Of a stretch of 47,092 bases of DNA, positions 25,489-35,771 are shown in pieces. The notes beneath the pieces were generated by a model. That model had not been told where the DNA came from. It made no database searches and saw only the letters and a program-made list of their open reading frames with translations. Origin of the DNA: Caulobacteraceae bacterium (GTDB taxonomy: Bacteria > Pseudomonadota > Alphaproteobacteria > Caulobacterales > Caulobacteraceae); the NCBI GenBank assembly GCA_947475465.1, contig CANJLK010000024.1, positions 1-47,092 of the forward strand, written 5' to 3'. Made by a program: the position numbers and the translations under genes. Numbering within the stretch: the first letter of the stretch is position 1; the number at the start of each line of letters is the position of its first letter.

Positions 25489-28365
25489 TCAGTGAGCGTC
25501 GTCCCAGTTGGACGCGGCGCGGGCTTCCACCACCAGGGGCACGCTGAGCGCCACCGCCGGCTCCGGGGCTTTTTCCATCACCTGGCGGGCGACGGCGATC
25601 ACCGCCTCGGCTTCGGCTTCCGGCGCCTCGAAGATCAGTTCGTCATGGACCTGCAGCAGCATCCTGGCCTTCAGGCCCGCATCCCGCAGGGCCTGGGGCA
25701 TCCGCACCATGGCCCGCCTGATGACGTCGGCGGCGGCGCCCTGAATCGGCGCGTTGATCGCCGCGCGGTCGGCGAAGGCTCGCTCGGCCTGGCTCTTGCC
25801 CCGGGCGGCCGGCACGAAGATTTTTCGGCCGAAGATGGTGGTCACGAAGGCCTCGGCCCGGACCTGCTGTTGCATGCGGTCCATGTAGGTGCGGATGCCG
25901 GGGAAGCGCTCGAAGTAGGTCTTGATGTAGGCGCCGGCCTCGTCCCTGGGGATCGACAACTGGTTGGCCAGGCCGAAGGCCGAGATACCGTAGACGATGC
26001 CGAAGTTGATCGCCTTGGCGCGCCGGCGCGTCTCGGCGGGCATCCCCTCGACCGGCACCCCGAACATCTCCGACGCGGTCATGGCGTGGATGTCGAGGCC
26101 GTCCTTGAAGGCCTGCTTCAGCTGCGGGATGTCGCCGATGTGAGCCAGGAGGCGCAGTTCGATCTGGCTGTAGTCGGCGCTGATCAGCACGTGGCCCGGT
26201 TCGGCGATGAAGGCCTTGCGGATCTTGCGGCCCTCTTCAGTGCGGACCGGGATGTTCTGCAGGTTGGGATCGGACGACGCCAGGCGCCCGGTGGTCGCCG
26301 CCGCCAGGGAATAGGAGGTGTGGACCCGGTTCGTCCTCGGGTCGATCGCCGCCACCAGGTTGTCGGTGTAGGTGCCCTTCAGCTTCGACAGCTGGCGCCA
26401 GTCCAGCAGGATGCGGGGCAGTTCATGGCCCTGGGCCGCCAGGTCCTCGAGCATAGAGGCGTCGGTGGACGCCGCCCCAGTCGCCGTGGTCCGCCCGGAC
26501 GCCAGGCCCATCTCCTTGAATAGCAGGTCGCCGATCTGCTTGGGGCTGCCCAGGTTGAAGGGTCGGCCGGCGACCCGGTGCGCCTCGGCCTCCAGTTCGC
26601 CCATGCGGGTAGCGAAGTCGTTGGACAGCAGGCGGAGCCGCTCGGGGTCCACCTTAATGCCGGCCAGCTCCATCTCGACCAGCACCTTGGGCATCGGCCG
26701 TTCCAGGGTCTCGTAAACCGTCAGCAGCTTCTCGTGCGACAGCCGGGGCCGCAGGTGCTCCCAGATGCGAAGGGTCACGTCGGCGTCTTCCGCCGCGTAG
26801 CAGGTCGCCGCGCCCAGCTCGACGTGCTTGAAGCTCTTCTGCGACTTGCCCGTCCCAGCCACGGTCTTGAAGCTGATCGGCTCGTGGTCGAGCAGCCTCT
26901 TGGAGAGCTCGTCCATGCCGTAGCTCTTGTGCAGTCCGCCCTCCAGCGCGAAGGCGATCAGCATGGTGTCGTCCACCGGACCGACCTCGATCCCATGGCG
27001 GGAGAGGACGGCCATGTCGTACTTGCCGTTCTGGGCGATCTTCAGGACGCTGTTCGCCTCCAGCAGCGGCTTGAGCCGGGCGATGACCTCATGCACCCCA
27101 ATCTGAGCCAGCGACACCGGCGCGTCGAGCTGCAGCCCGCCCTCGTGCTCATGCTCATGGCCCACGGGGATGTAGCAGGCCTCGCCCGGCGCGATGGCCA
27201 GCGAGACCCCGCACAGGTTCGCGCTGGACGCCGAAAGGGCGTCGGTCTCGGTGTCGAAGGCGACGATCCCCTTGGCGAAGGCGCGCGCGATCCAGGCGTC
27301 GAGCGTGGGCAGGTCGCGCACGCATTGATAGGCGTTGACGTCGATGGCGCCGTGGCTGGGCGCGGCCGGACCCTTGCCGGCCGGCGAGGGTGTAGCGGCG
27401 GGCTCGCCGCCGCCGCTGCGGGCCTCATTGACCCGCCGGGACAGGGTCCGGAACTCCATCTGATCGAGGAAGGCCTGCAGGATCTCGGCTTCCGGCTCCT
27501 CGACGCCCAGGTCGTCGACCGGCGAGGGCAGGGGCGTGTCGCAGTCGAGCCGGACCAGCTGTTGCGAAAGGCGGATCTGATCGGCGAAATCGATAAGGGT
27601 CTGGCGGCGCTTGTCCTGCTTGATCTCCCCCGCCCGCGACAGAAGGGTTTCCAGGTCGCCGTACTCGTTGATCAGGGCCGAGGCGGTCTTGACGCCGATC
27701 CCAGGCGCGCCCGGCACATTGTCGACGCTGTCGCCGCATAGCGACTGGACATCGACCACCTTGTCCGGGGTCACCCCGAACTTGTCGAACACCTGCTCCT
27801 CGCGGATCCACAGGTTCGGCGTCTTCATGGTGTCGAGCATCACGACATTGGGCCCGACAAGCTGCATCAGGTCTTTGTCGGAGGAGACGATCACCACCTC
27901 GCCGCCGGCGTCGCGGACCTTGCAGGCGTAGGCTGCGATCAGGTCATCGGCCTCATAGCCCGGGAGTTCCAGGCAGGGCACCCCGAACGCCTTGGTCGCC
28001 TCACGCACCAGCGGGAACTGCGGCACCAGGTCCTCGGGGGGCGGTGGGCGGTGAGCCTTGTACTGATCGTAGAGCTTGTTGCGGAAGGTCTTCTCGGAGT
28101 GGTCGAAAACCACAGCCAGATGGGTCGGCGCCTCGTCGCTGGCCTTCATGTCGACCAGCAGCTTCCACAGCATGTTGCAGAAGCCCTGGACCGCGCCCAC
28201 CGGCAGGCCGTCGGACTTTCGGGTCAGGGGCGGCAGGGCGTGGAAGGCCCTGAAGATGAAGCCCGAACCGTCCACCAGGTAGAGCCGGACGCGCGGTCCG
28301 TCCTGGGTCGGTTCGCGGGGGATGTCTCCGAGGACCTGGGGTGCGGCGTCGAGGGTGTCGGTCAT
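25489..28365 (-). CDS. polA: DNA polymerase I
   Basis: A 958-residue three-domain enzyme for gap filling, RNA-primer removal and repair. The 5-3 exonuclease domain (about 20-310) begins LYLVDGSGFIFRAFHALPP and contains SSDKDLMQLV and GVGVKTA-like helix-hairpin-helix sequence (PGIGVKTASALI). The proofreading domain is intact: Exo I DTETDAL (about 372), Exo II NGKYDMAVL, Exo III YAAEDADVTL (about 522). The polymerase domain has motif A DYSQIELRLLAHI (about 730), motif B RRRAKAINFGIVYGIS (about 785) and motif C LLQVHDELIFE (about 905). A linker near 335-355 is Gly/Pro/Ala-rich. ATG 28365 has only a weak ribosome binding site. Length matches alphaproteobacterial PolA. Confidence 0.98.
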   Translation of the reverse strand: MTDTLDAAPQVLGDIPREPTQDGPRVRLYLVDGSGFIFRAFHALPPLTRKSDGLPVGAVQGFCNMLWKLLVDMKASDEAPTHLAVVFDHSEKTFRNKLYDQYKAHRPPPPEDLVPQFPLVREATKAFGVPCLELPGYEADDLIAAYACKVRDAGGEVVIVSSDKDLMQLVGPNVVMLDTMKTPNLWIREEQVFDKFGVTPDKVVDVQSLCGDSVDNVPGAPGIGVKTASALINEYGDLETLLSRAGEIKQDKRRQTLIDFADQIRLSQQLVRLDCDTPLPSPVDDLGVEEPEAEILQAFLDQMEFRTLSRRVNEARSGGGEPAATPSPAGKGPAAPSHGAIDVNAYQCVRDLPTLDAWIARAFAKGIVAFDTETDALSASSANLCGVSLAIAPGEACYIPVGHEHEHEGGLQLDAPVSLAQIGVHEVIARLKPLLEANSVLKIAQNGKYDMAVLSRHGIEVGPVDDTMLIAFALEGGLHKSYGMDELSKRLLDHEPISFKTVAGTGKSQKSFKHVELGAATCYAAEDADVTLRIWEHLRPRLSHEKLLTVYETLERPMPKVLVEMELAGIKVDPERLRLLSNDFATRMGELEAEAHRVAGRPFNLGSPKQIGDLLFKEMGLASGRTTATGAASTDASMLEDLAAQGHELPRILLDWRQLSKLKGTYTDNLVAAIDPRTNRVHTSYSLAAATTGRLASSDPNLQNIPVRTEEGRKIRKAFIAEPGHVLISADYSQIELRLLAHIGDIPQLKQAFKDGLDIHAMTASEMFGVPVEGMPAETRRRAKAINFGIVYGISAFGLANQLSIPRDEAGAYIKTYFERFPGIRTYMDRMQQQVRAEAFVTTIFGRKIFVPAARGKSQAERAFADRAAINAPIQGAAADVIRRAMVRMPQALRDAGLKARMLLQVHDELIFEAPEAEAEAVIAVARQVMEKAPEPAVALSVPLVVEARAASNWDDAH

Positions 28366-28436
28366 GGCCACAAGATAGGCCCGCGTGGACGCGAGGTCAT
28401 CTGCGGCGACGCGCAAGTTCCCCGGCCCGGCGCCGG

Positions 28437-28470
28437 GAATTGAAACGCTTGTTTGATTTTAATCTATCTG
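28437..28470. promoter_or_regulatory. AT-rich promoter/operator candidate between polA and the acyl-CoA dehydrogenase
   Basis: A short AT-rich island in very GC-rich DNA, containing the dyad AAAC-GCTT-GTTT (28443-28454) followed by GATTTTAATCTATCTG. It lies about 70 bases before the acyl-CoA dehydrogenase start. TetR-family regulators of fatty-acid genes use comparable A/T-armed dyads, but no regulator is encoded nearby and the arms are only four bases. Confidence 0.3.
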
Positions 28471-28532
28471 CGCCATGGCCTAGGGCCTATTGTACGAGCG
28501 CGCGCCGGCGTGGCGCGGCCAGGGAGTGAGCT

Positions 28533-29852
<1,320 letters not shown>

Positions 29853-30120
29853 CATCGCGCTGAACGCCCGCGATTTCCCGGACGGCCCGGACTGGGCCTA
29901 GGGCTGGCGCGGGCTGAAGCTCGGGTGTAATCGGGCGCCGTTCTAATGAGTGCGGCCATTCCTCTAAGGCGCCTGGCCCGGCCTGACGCGCGCGCGGTGA
30001 CCACCGTGCGCCTCCGGCTGCCCGACTGCCGCCCACCATCCCCAAGCGCTCGGCCGATGGCGGCCTGGAGCCCCAGCCGGACGGCCGGCCTCTTCTGGCG
30101 CACGTCGCGCCGCGGACCTG
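29853..30120. other. Intergenic region upstream of the TauE/SafE gene
   Basis: No credible gene is seen. One plus-strand frame opens at 29946, but its product is Arg/Pro/Ser-rich out-of-frame-like sequence and it runs into the transporter gene in another phase. The region probably contains the promoter and the 5-prime part of the leader that ends in the hairpin pair at 30121-30180. Together the spacer is 328 bases, long for this compact genome. Confidence 0.5.
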
Positions 30121-30180
30121 CGGAAGGAGGGGCCTGTGCCCCCTCCGGGACGCCGGTCGCAACCCGGAGGACTGATTCCC
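30121..30180 (+). promoter_or_regulatory. Structured leader with two competing hairpins over the ribosome binding site (candidate riboswitch or translational switch)
   Basis: Hairpin A pairs GGAGGGG (30126-30132) with CCCCTCC (30140-30146). Hairpin B pairs CCTCCGGG (30142-30149) with CCCGGAGG (30163-30170), eight perfect base pairs around a 13-base loop. They share CCTCC at 30142-30146 and cannot form together. The 3-prime arm of B contains GGAGG, the only good ribosome binding site, ten bases before the ATG at 30181. B therefore hides the site and A frees it, the logic of a translational riboswitch. No known riboswitch class was recognised with certainty. Leaders of this kind are known before alphaproteobacterial sulfate/TSUP-type transporters (recalled, not checked). 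Confidence 0.6.
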
Positions 30181-30939
30181 ATGAGCACTGGCTCGGCAAT
30201 TTTCCTGATCGTGGCGGCCTTCGTCACGGCGGCCATATCAGGTGTCTTCGGGATGGCCGGCGGCCTGATGCTGAAGGGGGCGCTCGCTCTCATCCTGCCG
30301 GTCTCCGCCACCTTCGTCGTCCACGGCCTTCTGCAGCTCGTCGCTAACGGCTGGCGGGCGATCCTGCATCGACGGCACGTCGACTGGAGGATCGTCGGCG
30401 TCTTCGCGATGGGCGCCTTCGCCGCGGGGGGCGTCATGGCCTTCATCGCGTTGGAGCCCACCAAGGCGACGCTGTTCCTGTTGATGGGCCTGGCGCCGCT
30501 GCTGGTCTGGATCCCGCCGGCGTGGCTGAAGCTGGACGCCGCCAAACCCGCCCAGGCCCTGGTCTGTGGGCTGATGGTCACCGGCGTGAACCTGACGGCC
30601 GGGGTTGCGGGGCCACTGCTCGACATCTTCTTCGTGCGCACCGCACTTACCCGCCACCAGATCGTCGCCACCAAGGCCGCCACCCAGATCTTCAGCCATC
30701 TGATGAAGGTCGCGGTCTACGGCGCGCCGCTGATCGCCGTGGGCGGCAAGGGGCTACCGCCCTGGTGGGTGTTCGCTGTCGCCGTGCCGCTGTCCATGGT
30801 GGGCACCGCCGTGGGCGGTATCGCGCTCAACCGGATGAGCGATGTCAACTTCAAGCGCTACCTGCGCCTGATCCTCACGGGCATCGGCATCCTCTACCTG
30901 ATCCAGGCCGGCCACCTCTATTGGCACGGTGAAGGCTGA
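30181..30939 (+). CDS. TauE/SafE (TSUP) family membrane transporter
   Basis: A 252-residue membrane protein of eight hydrophobic segments in two halves, each beginning with a TSUP-like motif: ISGVFGMAGGLMLKGALAL at the N-terminus and NLTAGVAGPLLDIFFVRTALTRHQIVATKA in the second half. The segment GIGILYLIQAG closes the domain. TSUP proteins export or import sulfite, sulfonates or other small organic anions; the substrate here is unknown. Translation starts at ATG 30181 behind a leader whose hairpins can hide the ribosome binding site. A strong hairpin terminator follows the stop codon by 14 bases, so this is a single-gene transcript. Confidence 0.9.
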   Translation: MSTGSAIFLIVAAFVTAAISGVFGMAGGLMLKGALALILPVSATFVVHGLLQLVANGWRAILHRRHVDWRIVGVFAMGAFAAGGVMAFIALEPTKATLFLLMGLAPLLVWIPPAWLKLDAAKPAQALVCGLMVTGVNLTAGVAGPLLDIFFVRTALTRHQIVATKAATQIFSHLMKVAVYGAPLIAVGGKGLPPWWVFAVAVPLSMVGTAVGGIALNRMSDVNFKRYLRLILTGIGILYLIQAGHLYWHGEG

Positions 30940-30944
30940 GGGCC

Positions 30945-30979
30945 AAAAAAAGAGGCCGGGCCTTGCGGCCCGGCCCTTT
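30945..30979. terminator. Rho-independent terminator, possibly bidirectional
   Basis: A perfect nine-base-pair stem GGCCGGGCC/GGCCCGGCC (30954-30962 and 30967-30975) with a TTGC loop follows the TauE/SafE gene. On the plus strand the T run after the stem is short (CTTTG). On the minus strand the stem is followed by C-TC-TTTTTTT, so the element is actually better formed for minus-strand transcription. Confidence 0.75.
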
Positions 30980-31083
30980 GAAGTCATTGGGAGGAAACGC
31001 CCAGGAATAGGGCCTCCTCCACATATGTGCTGGACGTGGCCCCGCAAGGCCGCGCCGCAATCTTTTTGAGGGTGACGGGCAGG

Positions 31084-31662
31084 ATGCGGATCGAGACCAA
31101 GACCCTTGAGGACCGGTTCGTGCGGCTGGAGCCGCTGGCCGCGGCGCACCGTGAGGATCTGCGCGCGGCCTGCGCCGCCGACCCCGACCTGTGGACGGAG
31201 CTCTATCCCTACAGCCTGGACGGCGAACATTTCGACCCCGGTTGGGCCCGGATGTACGCCAGGCCCGACCATGCGCGGATCAATTTCGCGGTCATGGCCG
31301 ACGGCCGCTGCCAGGGCGTCACCAGCTTTCTCGCCATCGATCCCGTGAATGCCACGGTGGAGATCGGCGGCACCTACTATGCGCCGACCCTGCGCGGCGG
31401 CCCGGTCAATCCCGCCGCCAAGCGCCTGCTCCTTGGCCACGCCTTCGCCTGCGGCGCCCGCCGCGCCGCCTTCCGCGTCGACGCCCTGAACCTCCGCTCC
31501 CGCGCCGCGGTGCTCAAGCTGGGGGCCGTACAGGAAGGTATTCTGCGCCAGGACCGCGTCACCTGGACTAGGAGGGTGCGCGATACGGTGGTGTTCTCGG
31601 TGCTGGCGGCGGAGTGGCCGGCGGTGCGGGCGAGGTTGGATCGGCGGCTGACCGGGGAATAG
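31084..31662 (+). CDS. GNAT family N-acetyltransferase
   Basis: A 192-residue protein of the RimJ/RimL-like GNAT branch: MRIETKTLEDRFVRLEPLAAAHREDL start, AVMADGRCQGVTSFLAIDPVNATVEIGGTYYAP in the core, NPAAKRLLLGHAF in the acetyl-CoA region, and VDALNLRSRAAVLKLGAVQEGILR, the NxxSxxxxxKLGFxxEG signature of these enzymes. They acetylate protein N-termini or small molecules from acetyl-CoA. The target is unknown. Chosen start is ATG 31084; the frame is open from 31027 without a better start. Confidence 0.92.
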   Translation: MRIETKTLEDRFVRLEPLAAAHREDLRAACAADPDLWTELYPYSLDGEHFDPGWARMYARPDHARINFAVMADGRCQGVTSFLAIDPVNATVEIGGTYYAPTLRGGPVNPAAKRLLLGHAFACGARRAAFRVDALNLRSRAAVLKLGAVQEGILRQDRVTWTRRVRDTVVFSVLAAEWPAVRARLDRRLTGE

Positions 31663-31680
31663 AGATGCCTCGTAACGCAC

Positions 31681-32136
31681 CTACCGCCGCGCCTTGAAGA
31701 ACCCCTTGAGCATCGCCGAGCTCTCCTGCGCTAGCACGCCGCCCGTGACTGATGGGCGGGAATGGCATGTGGGCTGGTCGAAAAACCGCACCCCGTTCAC
31801 CACGGCCCCGCCCTTGGCGTCTTCGGCGCCGAACACCAGCCGTCCGATCCTGGCGTGGCTGATGGCGCCCGCGCACATGGCGCAGGGCTCCAGGGTGACC
31901 ACCAAGGTCAGGCCCGTCAGGCGGTAGTTGCCGCGCTTTCGCCCCGCCTCGCGCAGGGCGACGATCTCAGCGTGGGCGGTCGGATCGTGGGCGCCGATCG
32001 GCCCGTTCGAACCTACGGCGACCACTTCACCGGTGGCCTCGTCGATCACGACGGCGCCCACCGGGGTCTCGCCGCGGGCGGCGGCGGCTTGCGCGGCTTC
32101 GAGCGCGATGCGCATGGTGGGAAGGTCATGGTCCAC
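31681..32136 (-). CDS. tadA: tRNA-specific adenosine deaminase TadA
   Basis: About 151 residues. TadA converts adenosine to inosine at the wobble position of tRNA-Arg(ACG). Zinc and catalytic motifs are complete: TAHAEIVALREA (His and proton-shuttling Glu) and LEPCAMCAGAI (two Cys ligands). RGETPVGAVVI, GSNGPIGAHDPTAHAE and ARIGRLVFGAEDAKGG fit TadA rather than cytidine or guanine deaminases. The start is uncertain: GTG 32136 has GGTGGGG just upstream, while ATG 32115 lacks a site but avoids overlap with the divergent pseudouridine synthase gene; the frame even opens at TTG 32172. Confidence 0.93.
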   Translation of the reverse strand: MDHDLPTMRIALEAAQAAAARGETPVGAVVIDEATGEVVAVGSNGPIGAHDPTAHAEIVALREAGRKRGNYRLTGLTLVVTLEPCAMCAGAISHARIGRLVFGAEDAKGGAVVNGVRFFDQPTCHSRPSVTGGVLAQESSAMLKGFFKARR

Positions 32137-33270
32137 AATCCCCACCGAGCCCACGGGCGCCCGTCCGGTCAAGCCCGTACGTCCGATTCAAAGGCTGCGA
32201 GCCCCCGATCCGGCAAGGAGGGCGCGGCGCCCAAGGAAGAGAGCGGCGACCGGGTCGCCAAGATGCTGGCCCGCGCCGGTGTCGCCTCGCGCCGCGAGGT
32301 GGAACGGCTGATCGAGGCCGGTCGGGTGGCGCTGAACGGCAAGGTGCTGACCACGCCGGCGGTCAAGGTCGAGGCCGGCGACATCCTGACGGTCGATGGC
32401 GCGGTGGTCACAGAGGCCGAGCCGGCGCGCCTGTTCCGCTACCACAAGCCCATCGACCTGGTGACCAGCCACGCCGATCCGCAGGGCCGGCCGACGGTCT
32501 TTGGGGCCCTGCCGCCCGGCCTGCCCCGGCTGATCTCCGTGGGCCGGCTGGACATCAATTCCGAGGGCCTGCTGCTGCTCACCAACGACGGAGGTCTGGC
32601 GCGCGCCCTCGAGTTGCCGCAGACCGGTATCGTGCGCCGCTATCGAGCCCGGGCGCGGGGCCGCGTCACCCAGGAAAAGCTGGATACGCTGAAGAACGGC
32701 GTCACGGTCGAGGGCGTCCACTACGGGGCCGTCGAGGCTCACCTCGACAAGGCCAAGGAAGGCCCGCAGGGCGCCAACCTGTGGATCACCGTCGTCCTGG
32801 CTGAGGGCAAGAACCGTGAGGTCCGCCGGGTGCTGGAGAGCCTCGGCCTGAAAGTGAACCGGCTCATCCGCCTCTCCTATGGTCCCTTCGCGCTGGGCAC
32901 ACTGGCGCCCGGCGAAATCGAGGAGGTCGGCCCGCGGGTCATCCGCGAACAGCTCGCCGAGCACATCGCGCCCGGCAATATGCCCAAGGGCGACCGGCCG
33001 CTGTGGAAGGCGCCGCCCGCGCCGGCCCGCGGTCCGCGTCGCGGCGCCGTCGAACTGGACCGGGGCGGGGTGGCGCCCGGCCGGGGCGGCCGACCGGGCC
33101 GCGCGCCCGCCCGCTCGCGCAAGCCGCCGGGCGAGGAGCCGCCCAAGAAGATGGAATACAAGGCCGGCTGGGCCAAGCCGAAGCCAAAGGCCGCCGTCCA
33201 CAAGACCGCCGGACCCAAGCGGCGTCCCGGCGCCAAGCCCGGCGGCGCGCCCAAGCCGCCCAGGGCCTAG
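32128..33270 (+). CDS. rluB: 23S rRNA pseudouridine synthase, RluB type
   Basis: A 380-residue protein: a disordered basic N-terminus, S4 RNA-binding domain (about 41-95, DRVAKMLARAGVASRREVERLIEAGRVALNG), then the RsuA/RluB catalytic domain with the aspartate motif SVGRLDINSEGLLLLTNDG (Asp142), VRRYRARARGRV and EGKNREVRRVLESLGLKVNRLIRLSYGPF. The tail from about 285 is a low-complexity Arg/Pro/Gly/Lys-rich extension (RGPRRGAVELDRGG, KPKPKAAVHK), common in alphaproteobacterial members and probably RNA-binding. ATG 32128 is the only start before the S4 domain (AAGG just upstream), so it meets or overlaps the tadA start. It is followed after 20 bases by rsmD. Confidence 0.9.
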   Translation: MVHNPHRAHGRPSGQARTSDSKAASPRSGKEGAAPKEESGDRVAKMLARAGVASRREVERLIEAGRVALNGKVLTTPAVKVEAGDILTVDGAVVTEAEPARLFRYHKPIDLVTSHADPQGRPTVFGALPPGLPRLISVGRLDINSEGLLLLTNDGGLARALELPQTGIVRRYRARARGRVTQEKLDTLKNGVTVEGVHYGAVEAHLDKAKEGPQGANLWITVVLAEGKNREVRRVLESLGLKVNRLIRLSYGPFALGTLAPGEIEEVGPRVIREQLAEHIAPGNMPKGDRPLWKAPPAPARGPRRGAVELDRGGVAPGRGGRPGRAPARSRKPPGEEPPKKMEYKAGWAKPKPKAAVHKTAGPKRRPGAKPGGAPKPPRA

Positions 33271-33290
33271 CCTCAAGTCAGCGATACGAG

Positions 33291-33857
33291 ATGCGGATCA
33301 TTTCTGGAGACTTCCGGGGCCGGACCCTGCACGCCCCGCCGGGACAGGTCACCCGGCCGACCTCCGACCGCGCCCGTCAGGCGGTGTTCAACATCCTGGA
33401 GCATGCCCCATGGTCCGGCGGCCTTCGCGATGTCCGGGTCATCGACCTCTTCGCCGGATCAGGCGCGCTGGGCTTCGAGGCCCTGTCGCGCGGCGCCGCC
33501 TTTAGCCTGTTCGTTGAGACCGACGAAGCGGCGCGGGGCGCGATCCGGGAGACGGTCGACGCCCTTGGCCTGTTCGGCCGCACCCGCGTCCACCGGCGCG
33601 ACGCCACAGAGCTTGGCCCGAAGCCGGGCGCCGACGGGGCGGCGTTCGAGCTGGCGTTCCTAGACCCTCCCTATGCCAAGGGTTTCGGGGAGAGGGCGCT
33701 GGAGAGGCTGGCCGCCGGGGGCTGGCTCGCGCCCGGCGCCACCGTGGTCTTCGAACGCGGCGCGGCCGAGGCGCCGTTCAGCGTCGCGGGCTTCACGCCC
33801 CTGGACCAGCGCGACTATGGCGCGGCGCGGGTGCACTTCCTGCGGTTTGAGGGTTAG
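33291..33857 (+). CDS. rsmD: 16S rRNA (guanine966-N2)-methyltransferase
   Basis: A 188-residue enzyme that methylates G966 of 16S rRNA using SAM. The N-terminus [36 protein letters not shown] is diagnostic of RsmD (RPTxDRxRExxFNxL). SAM motif I is [20 protein letters not shown], and the N2-guanine catalytic motif is [11 protein letters not shown]. It lies 20 bases after the RluB-type gene, so two rRNA-modifying enzymes share a transcript. Its stop overlaps the stop of the convergent mutL by four bases. Confidence 0.96.
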   Translation: MRIISGDFRGRTLHAPPGQVTRPTSDRARQAVFNILEHAPWSGGLRDVRVIDLFAGSGALGFEALSRGAAFSLFVETDEAARGAIRETVDALGLFGRTRVHRRDATELGPKPGADGAAFELAFLDPPYAKGFGERALERLAAGGWLAPGATVVFERGAAEAPFSVAGFTPLDQRDYGAARVHFLRFEG

Positions 33858-35722
33858 CGCCTTCCGAAAAGCCGCTCGATGTCGGCCAGCTTGAGCTCCA
33901 CATAGGTTGGGCGGCCGTGGTTGCACTGGCCGGAGTGGGGCGTGGCCTCCATCTGGCGCAGAAGGGCGTTCATCTCCGGCGCTGATAGCCGGCGGCCGGC
34001 GCGGACGGAGCCGTGGCAGGCCATGGTCGAGCAGACGTCGGCCAGGCGTTCCTTGAGCGCCAGGGCCTGGCCGTTCTCCGCCAGGTCGTCGGCGATGTCG
34101 CGCACCAGCCCCTGGACGTCAGTTTCTCCCAGCAAGGCGGGCGTTTCGCGGACCAGGACGGCACCCGGGCCGAAGGGTTCGAGCATGAGGCCCAGCGCCG
34201 CCAGGTCCTCGGCCTTGGCGATCACGCGGTCGGCCTCGGCGGGGTCGAGTTCCACCACCTCTGGCAGCAGCAGGGCCTGGCGGATGACGCCGCCCTCGGC
34301 CATTTCGTCCTTCATCCGCTCATAGACCAGGCGCTCGTGGGCGGCGTGCTGGTCGACGATGACGACCCCGTCGCGGGTCTGGGCGACGATATAGGTCTCG
34401 TGCACCTGGGCGCGGGCCGCCCCCAGGGGATAGTCCACCGGATCGAACACTGGCGCAGCATACGAGGGTTCGGCGACGCCGCCGCCGTAGGCTGGCGCCT
34501 CCCACTGCGGCTCGGCGCGGGCCGAGACTTCGGTCAGCCCCGGGATCGATTGGACGGCGGCGGCGAGGCCTGAGGGGCTCCATCCGCCCTGGCGCCATGC
34601 CGAATAGCCGGCCGCAGAGGGCGGGTGTTGGTAGCCGCCCGGCCGAAAGCCGCCCAGCGCCGCGCTGGAGACCGTGGTCGAGGCCCGGTGACCCGCGCCG
34701 GCCAGGGCGTGACGCAGGCCGCCGATGATCAGGCCGCGCACCAGCCCAGGATCGCGGAACCGCACCTCGGCCTTGGCCGGGTGGACGTTCACGTCGACGT
34801 AGGCTGTGTCGAGCTCGACATAGAGGGCCGCCAGCGGATGGCGGTCGCGGGCCAGGAAGTCGGCGTAGGCGGCGCGCAGCGCGCCCTGCAGCAGGCGGTC
34901 GCGCACCGGGCGGCCATTGACGAACAGGTACTGGTGGGCGGCGTTGCCGCGATTGTAGGTCGGCAGCCCTGCGAAGCCGGACAGCCGGACGCCTTCGCGC
35001 TCGTGGTCCAGGGCCACGGCGTTGTCGGCGAACTCGCGGCCCATGATCGCCGACAGCCGCGCGAGGCGCCCATCCGGCCCCGCCGCTTCCGCCGGCAGGC
35101 GAAGGGTGCGGCGGCCATCGAGGTCCAGGCTGAAGGCGGTGGCCTCATGGGCCATGGCCTGGCGCTTCAACTCCTCGGCGATCGCCATGGCCTCGGCGCG
35201 TTCCGACTTCATGAACTTCAGGCGCGCAGGCGTGGCGTAGAAGAGGTCGCGGATCTCTACCCGCGCCCCGTGGGGATCGGGGAAGGCGGCCGGCGACACC
35301 GCGCCCACCGCGCCGCCCTCGACCAGGATGGCGTAGGCGTCGGCCTGCCCCCTCTCCGGCGTAGCTTTGGCGCGGCTGGTGATCGACAGCCTAGCCACCG
35401 AGCCGATCGACGGCAGGGCCTCGCCGCGAAAACCCAGGGTGGAGATGTGCAACAGGTCATAGTCGCCGGCGTCGTCGGGGCTGAGCTTGGAGGTGGCGTG
35501 ACGCTCGACCGCCAGCGGAAGTTCGTCCGCCGCCAAACCCTGGCCATCGTCGGCCACCAGTATCCGCGTCAACCCGCCGCCGTCGGCCTGGACCTCGACC
35601 CTCAGCGCACCCGCGTCGAGGGCGTTTTCCACCAGTTCCTTGACCGCGCTCGCGGGCCGTTCCACCACCTCGCCAGCGGCGATGCGGTTGACGGTTTCGG
35701 GCGGTAGACGGCGGATCGGCAT
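33854..35722 (-). CDS. mutL: DNA mismatch repair protein MutL (endonuclease type)
   Basis: A 622-residue protein. The GHKL ATPase domain has [42 protein letters not shown] and [16 protein letters not shown]. The second domain has the [19 protein letters not shown] and [14 protein letters not shown] blocks. A variable Pro/Gly/Tyr-rich linker (about 350-425) joins the C-terminal domain. That domain carries the metal-binding endonuclease motif DQHA-x2-E-x4-E ([12 protein letters not shown], about 457-468), with ACHGSVRAG and [11 protein letters not shown] near the end. Hence the protein should nick DNA itself, as expected where MutH is absent. ATG 35722 is the conserved [18 protein letters not shown] start; longer upstream forms are out of family. 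Confidence 0.97.
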   Translation of the reverse strand: MPIRRLPPETVNRIAAGEVVERPASAVKELVENALDAGALRVEVQADGGGLTRILVADDGQGLAADELPLAVERHATSKLSPDDAGDYDLLHISTLGFRGEALPSIGSVARLSITSRAKATPERGQADAYAILVEGGAVGAVSPAAFPDPHGARVEIRDLFYATPARLKFMKSERAEAMAIAEELKRQAMAHEATAFSLDLDGRRTLRLPAEAAGPDGRLARLSAIMGREFADNAVALDHEREGVRLSGFAGLPTYNRGNAAHQYLFVNGRPVRDRLLQGALRAAYADFLARDRHPLAALYVELDTAYVDVNVHPAKAEVRFRDPGLVRGLIIGGLRHALAGAGHRASTTVSSAALGGFRPGGYQHPPSAAGYSAWRQGGWSPSGLAAAVQSIPGLTEVSARAEPQWEAPAYGGGVAEPSYAAPVFDPVDYPLGAARAQVHETYIVAQTRDGVVIVDQHAAHERLVYERMKDEMAEGGVIRQALLLPEVVELDPAEADRVIAKAEDLAALGLMLEPFGPGAVLVRETPALLGETDVQGLVRDIADDLAENGQALALKERLADVCSTMACHGSVRAGRRLSAPEMNALLRQMEATPHSGQCNHGRPTYVELKLADIERLFGRR

Positions 35723-35771
35723 GGCGGCGCTTTCGCTAGTCCAGCAATATAGGACGATTCCGGAGCGGCGG

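Noticed and set aside
29946..30347. A 133-codon plus-strand frame before and into the TauE/SafE gene
   Set aside because: The product is Arg/Pro/Ser-rich and half of it lies out of phase inside the transporter gene.
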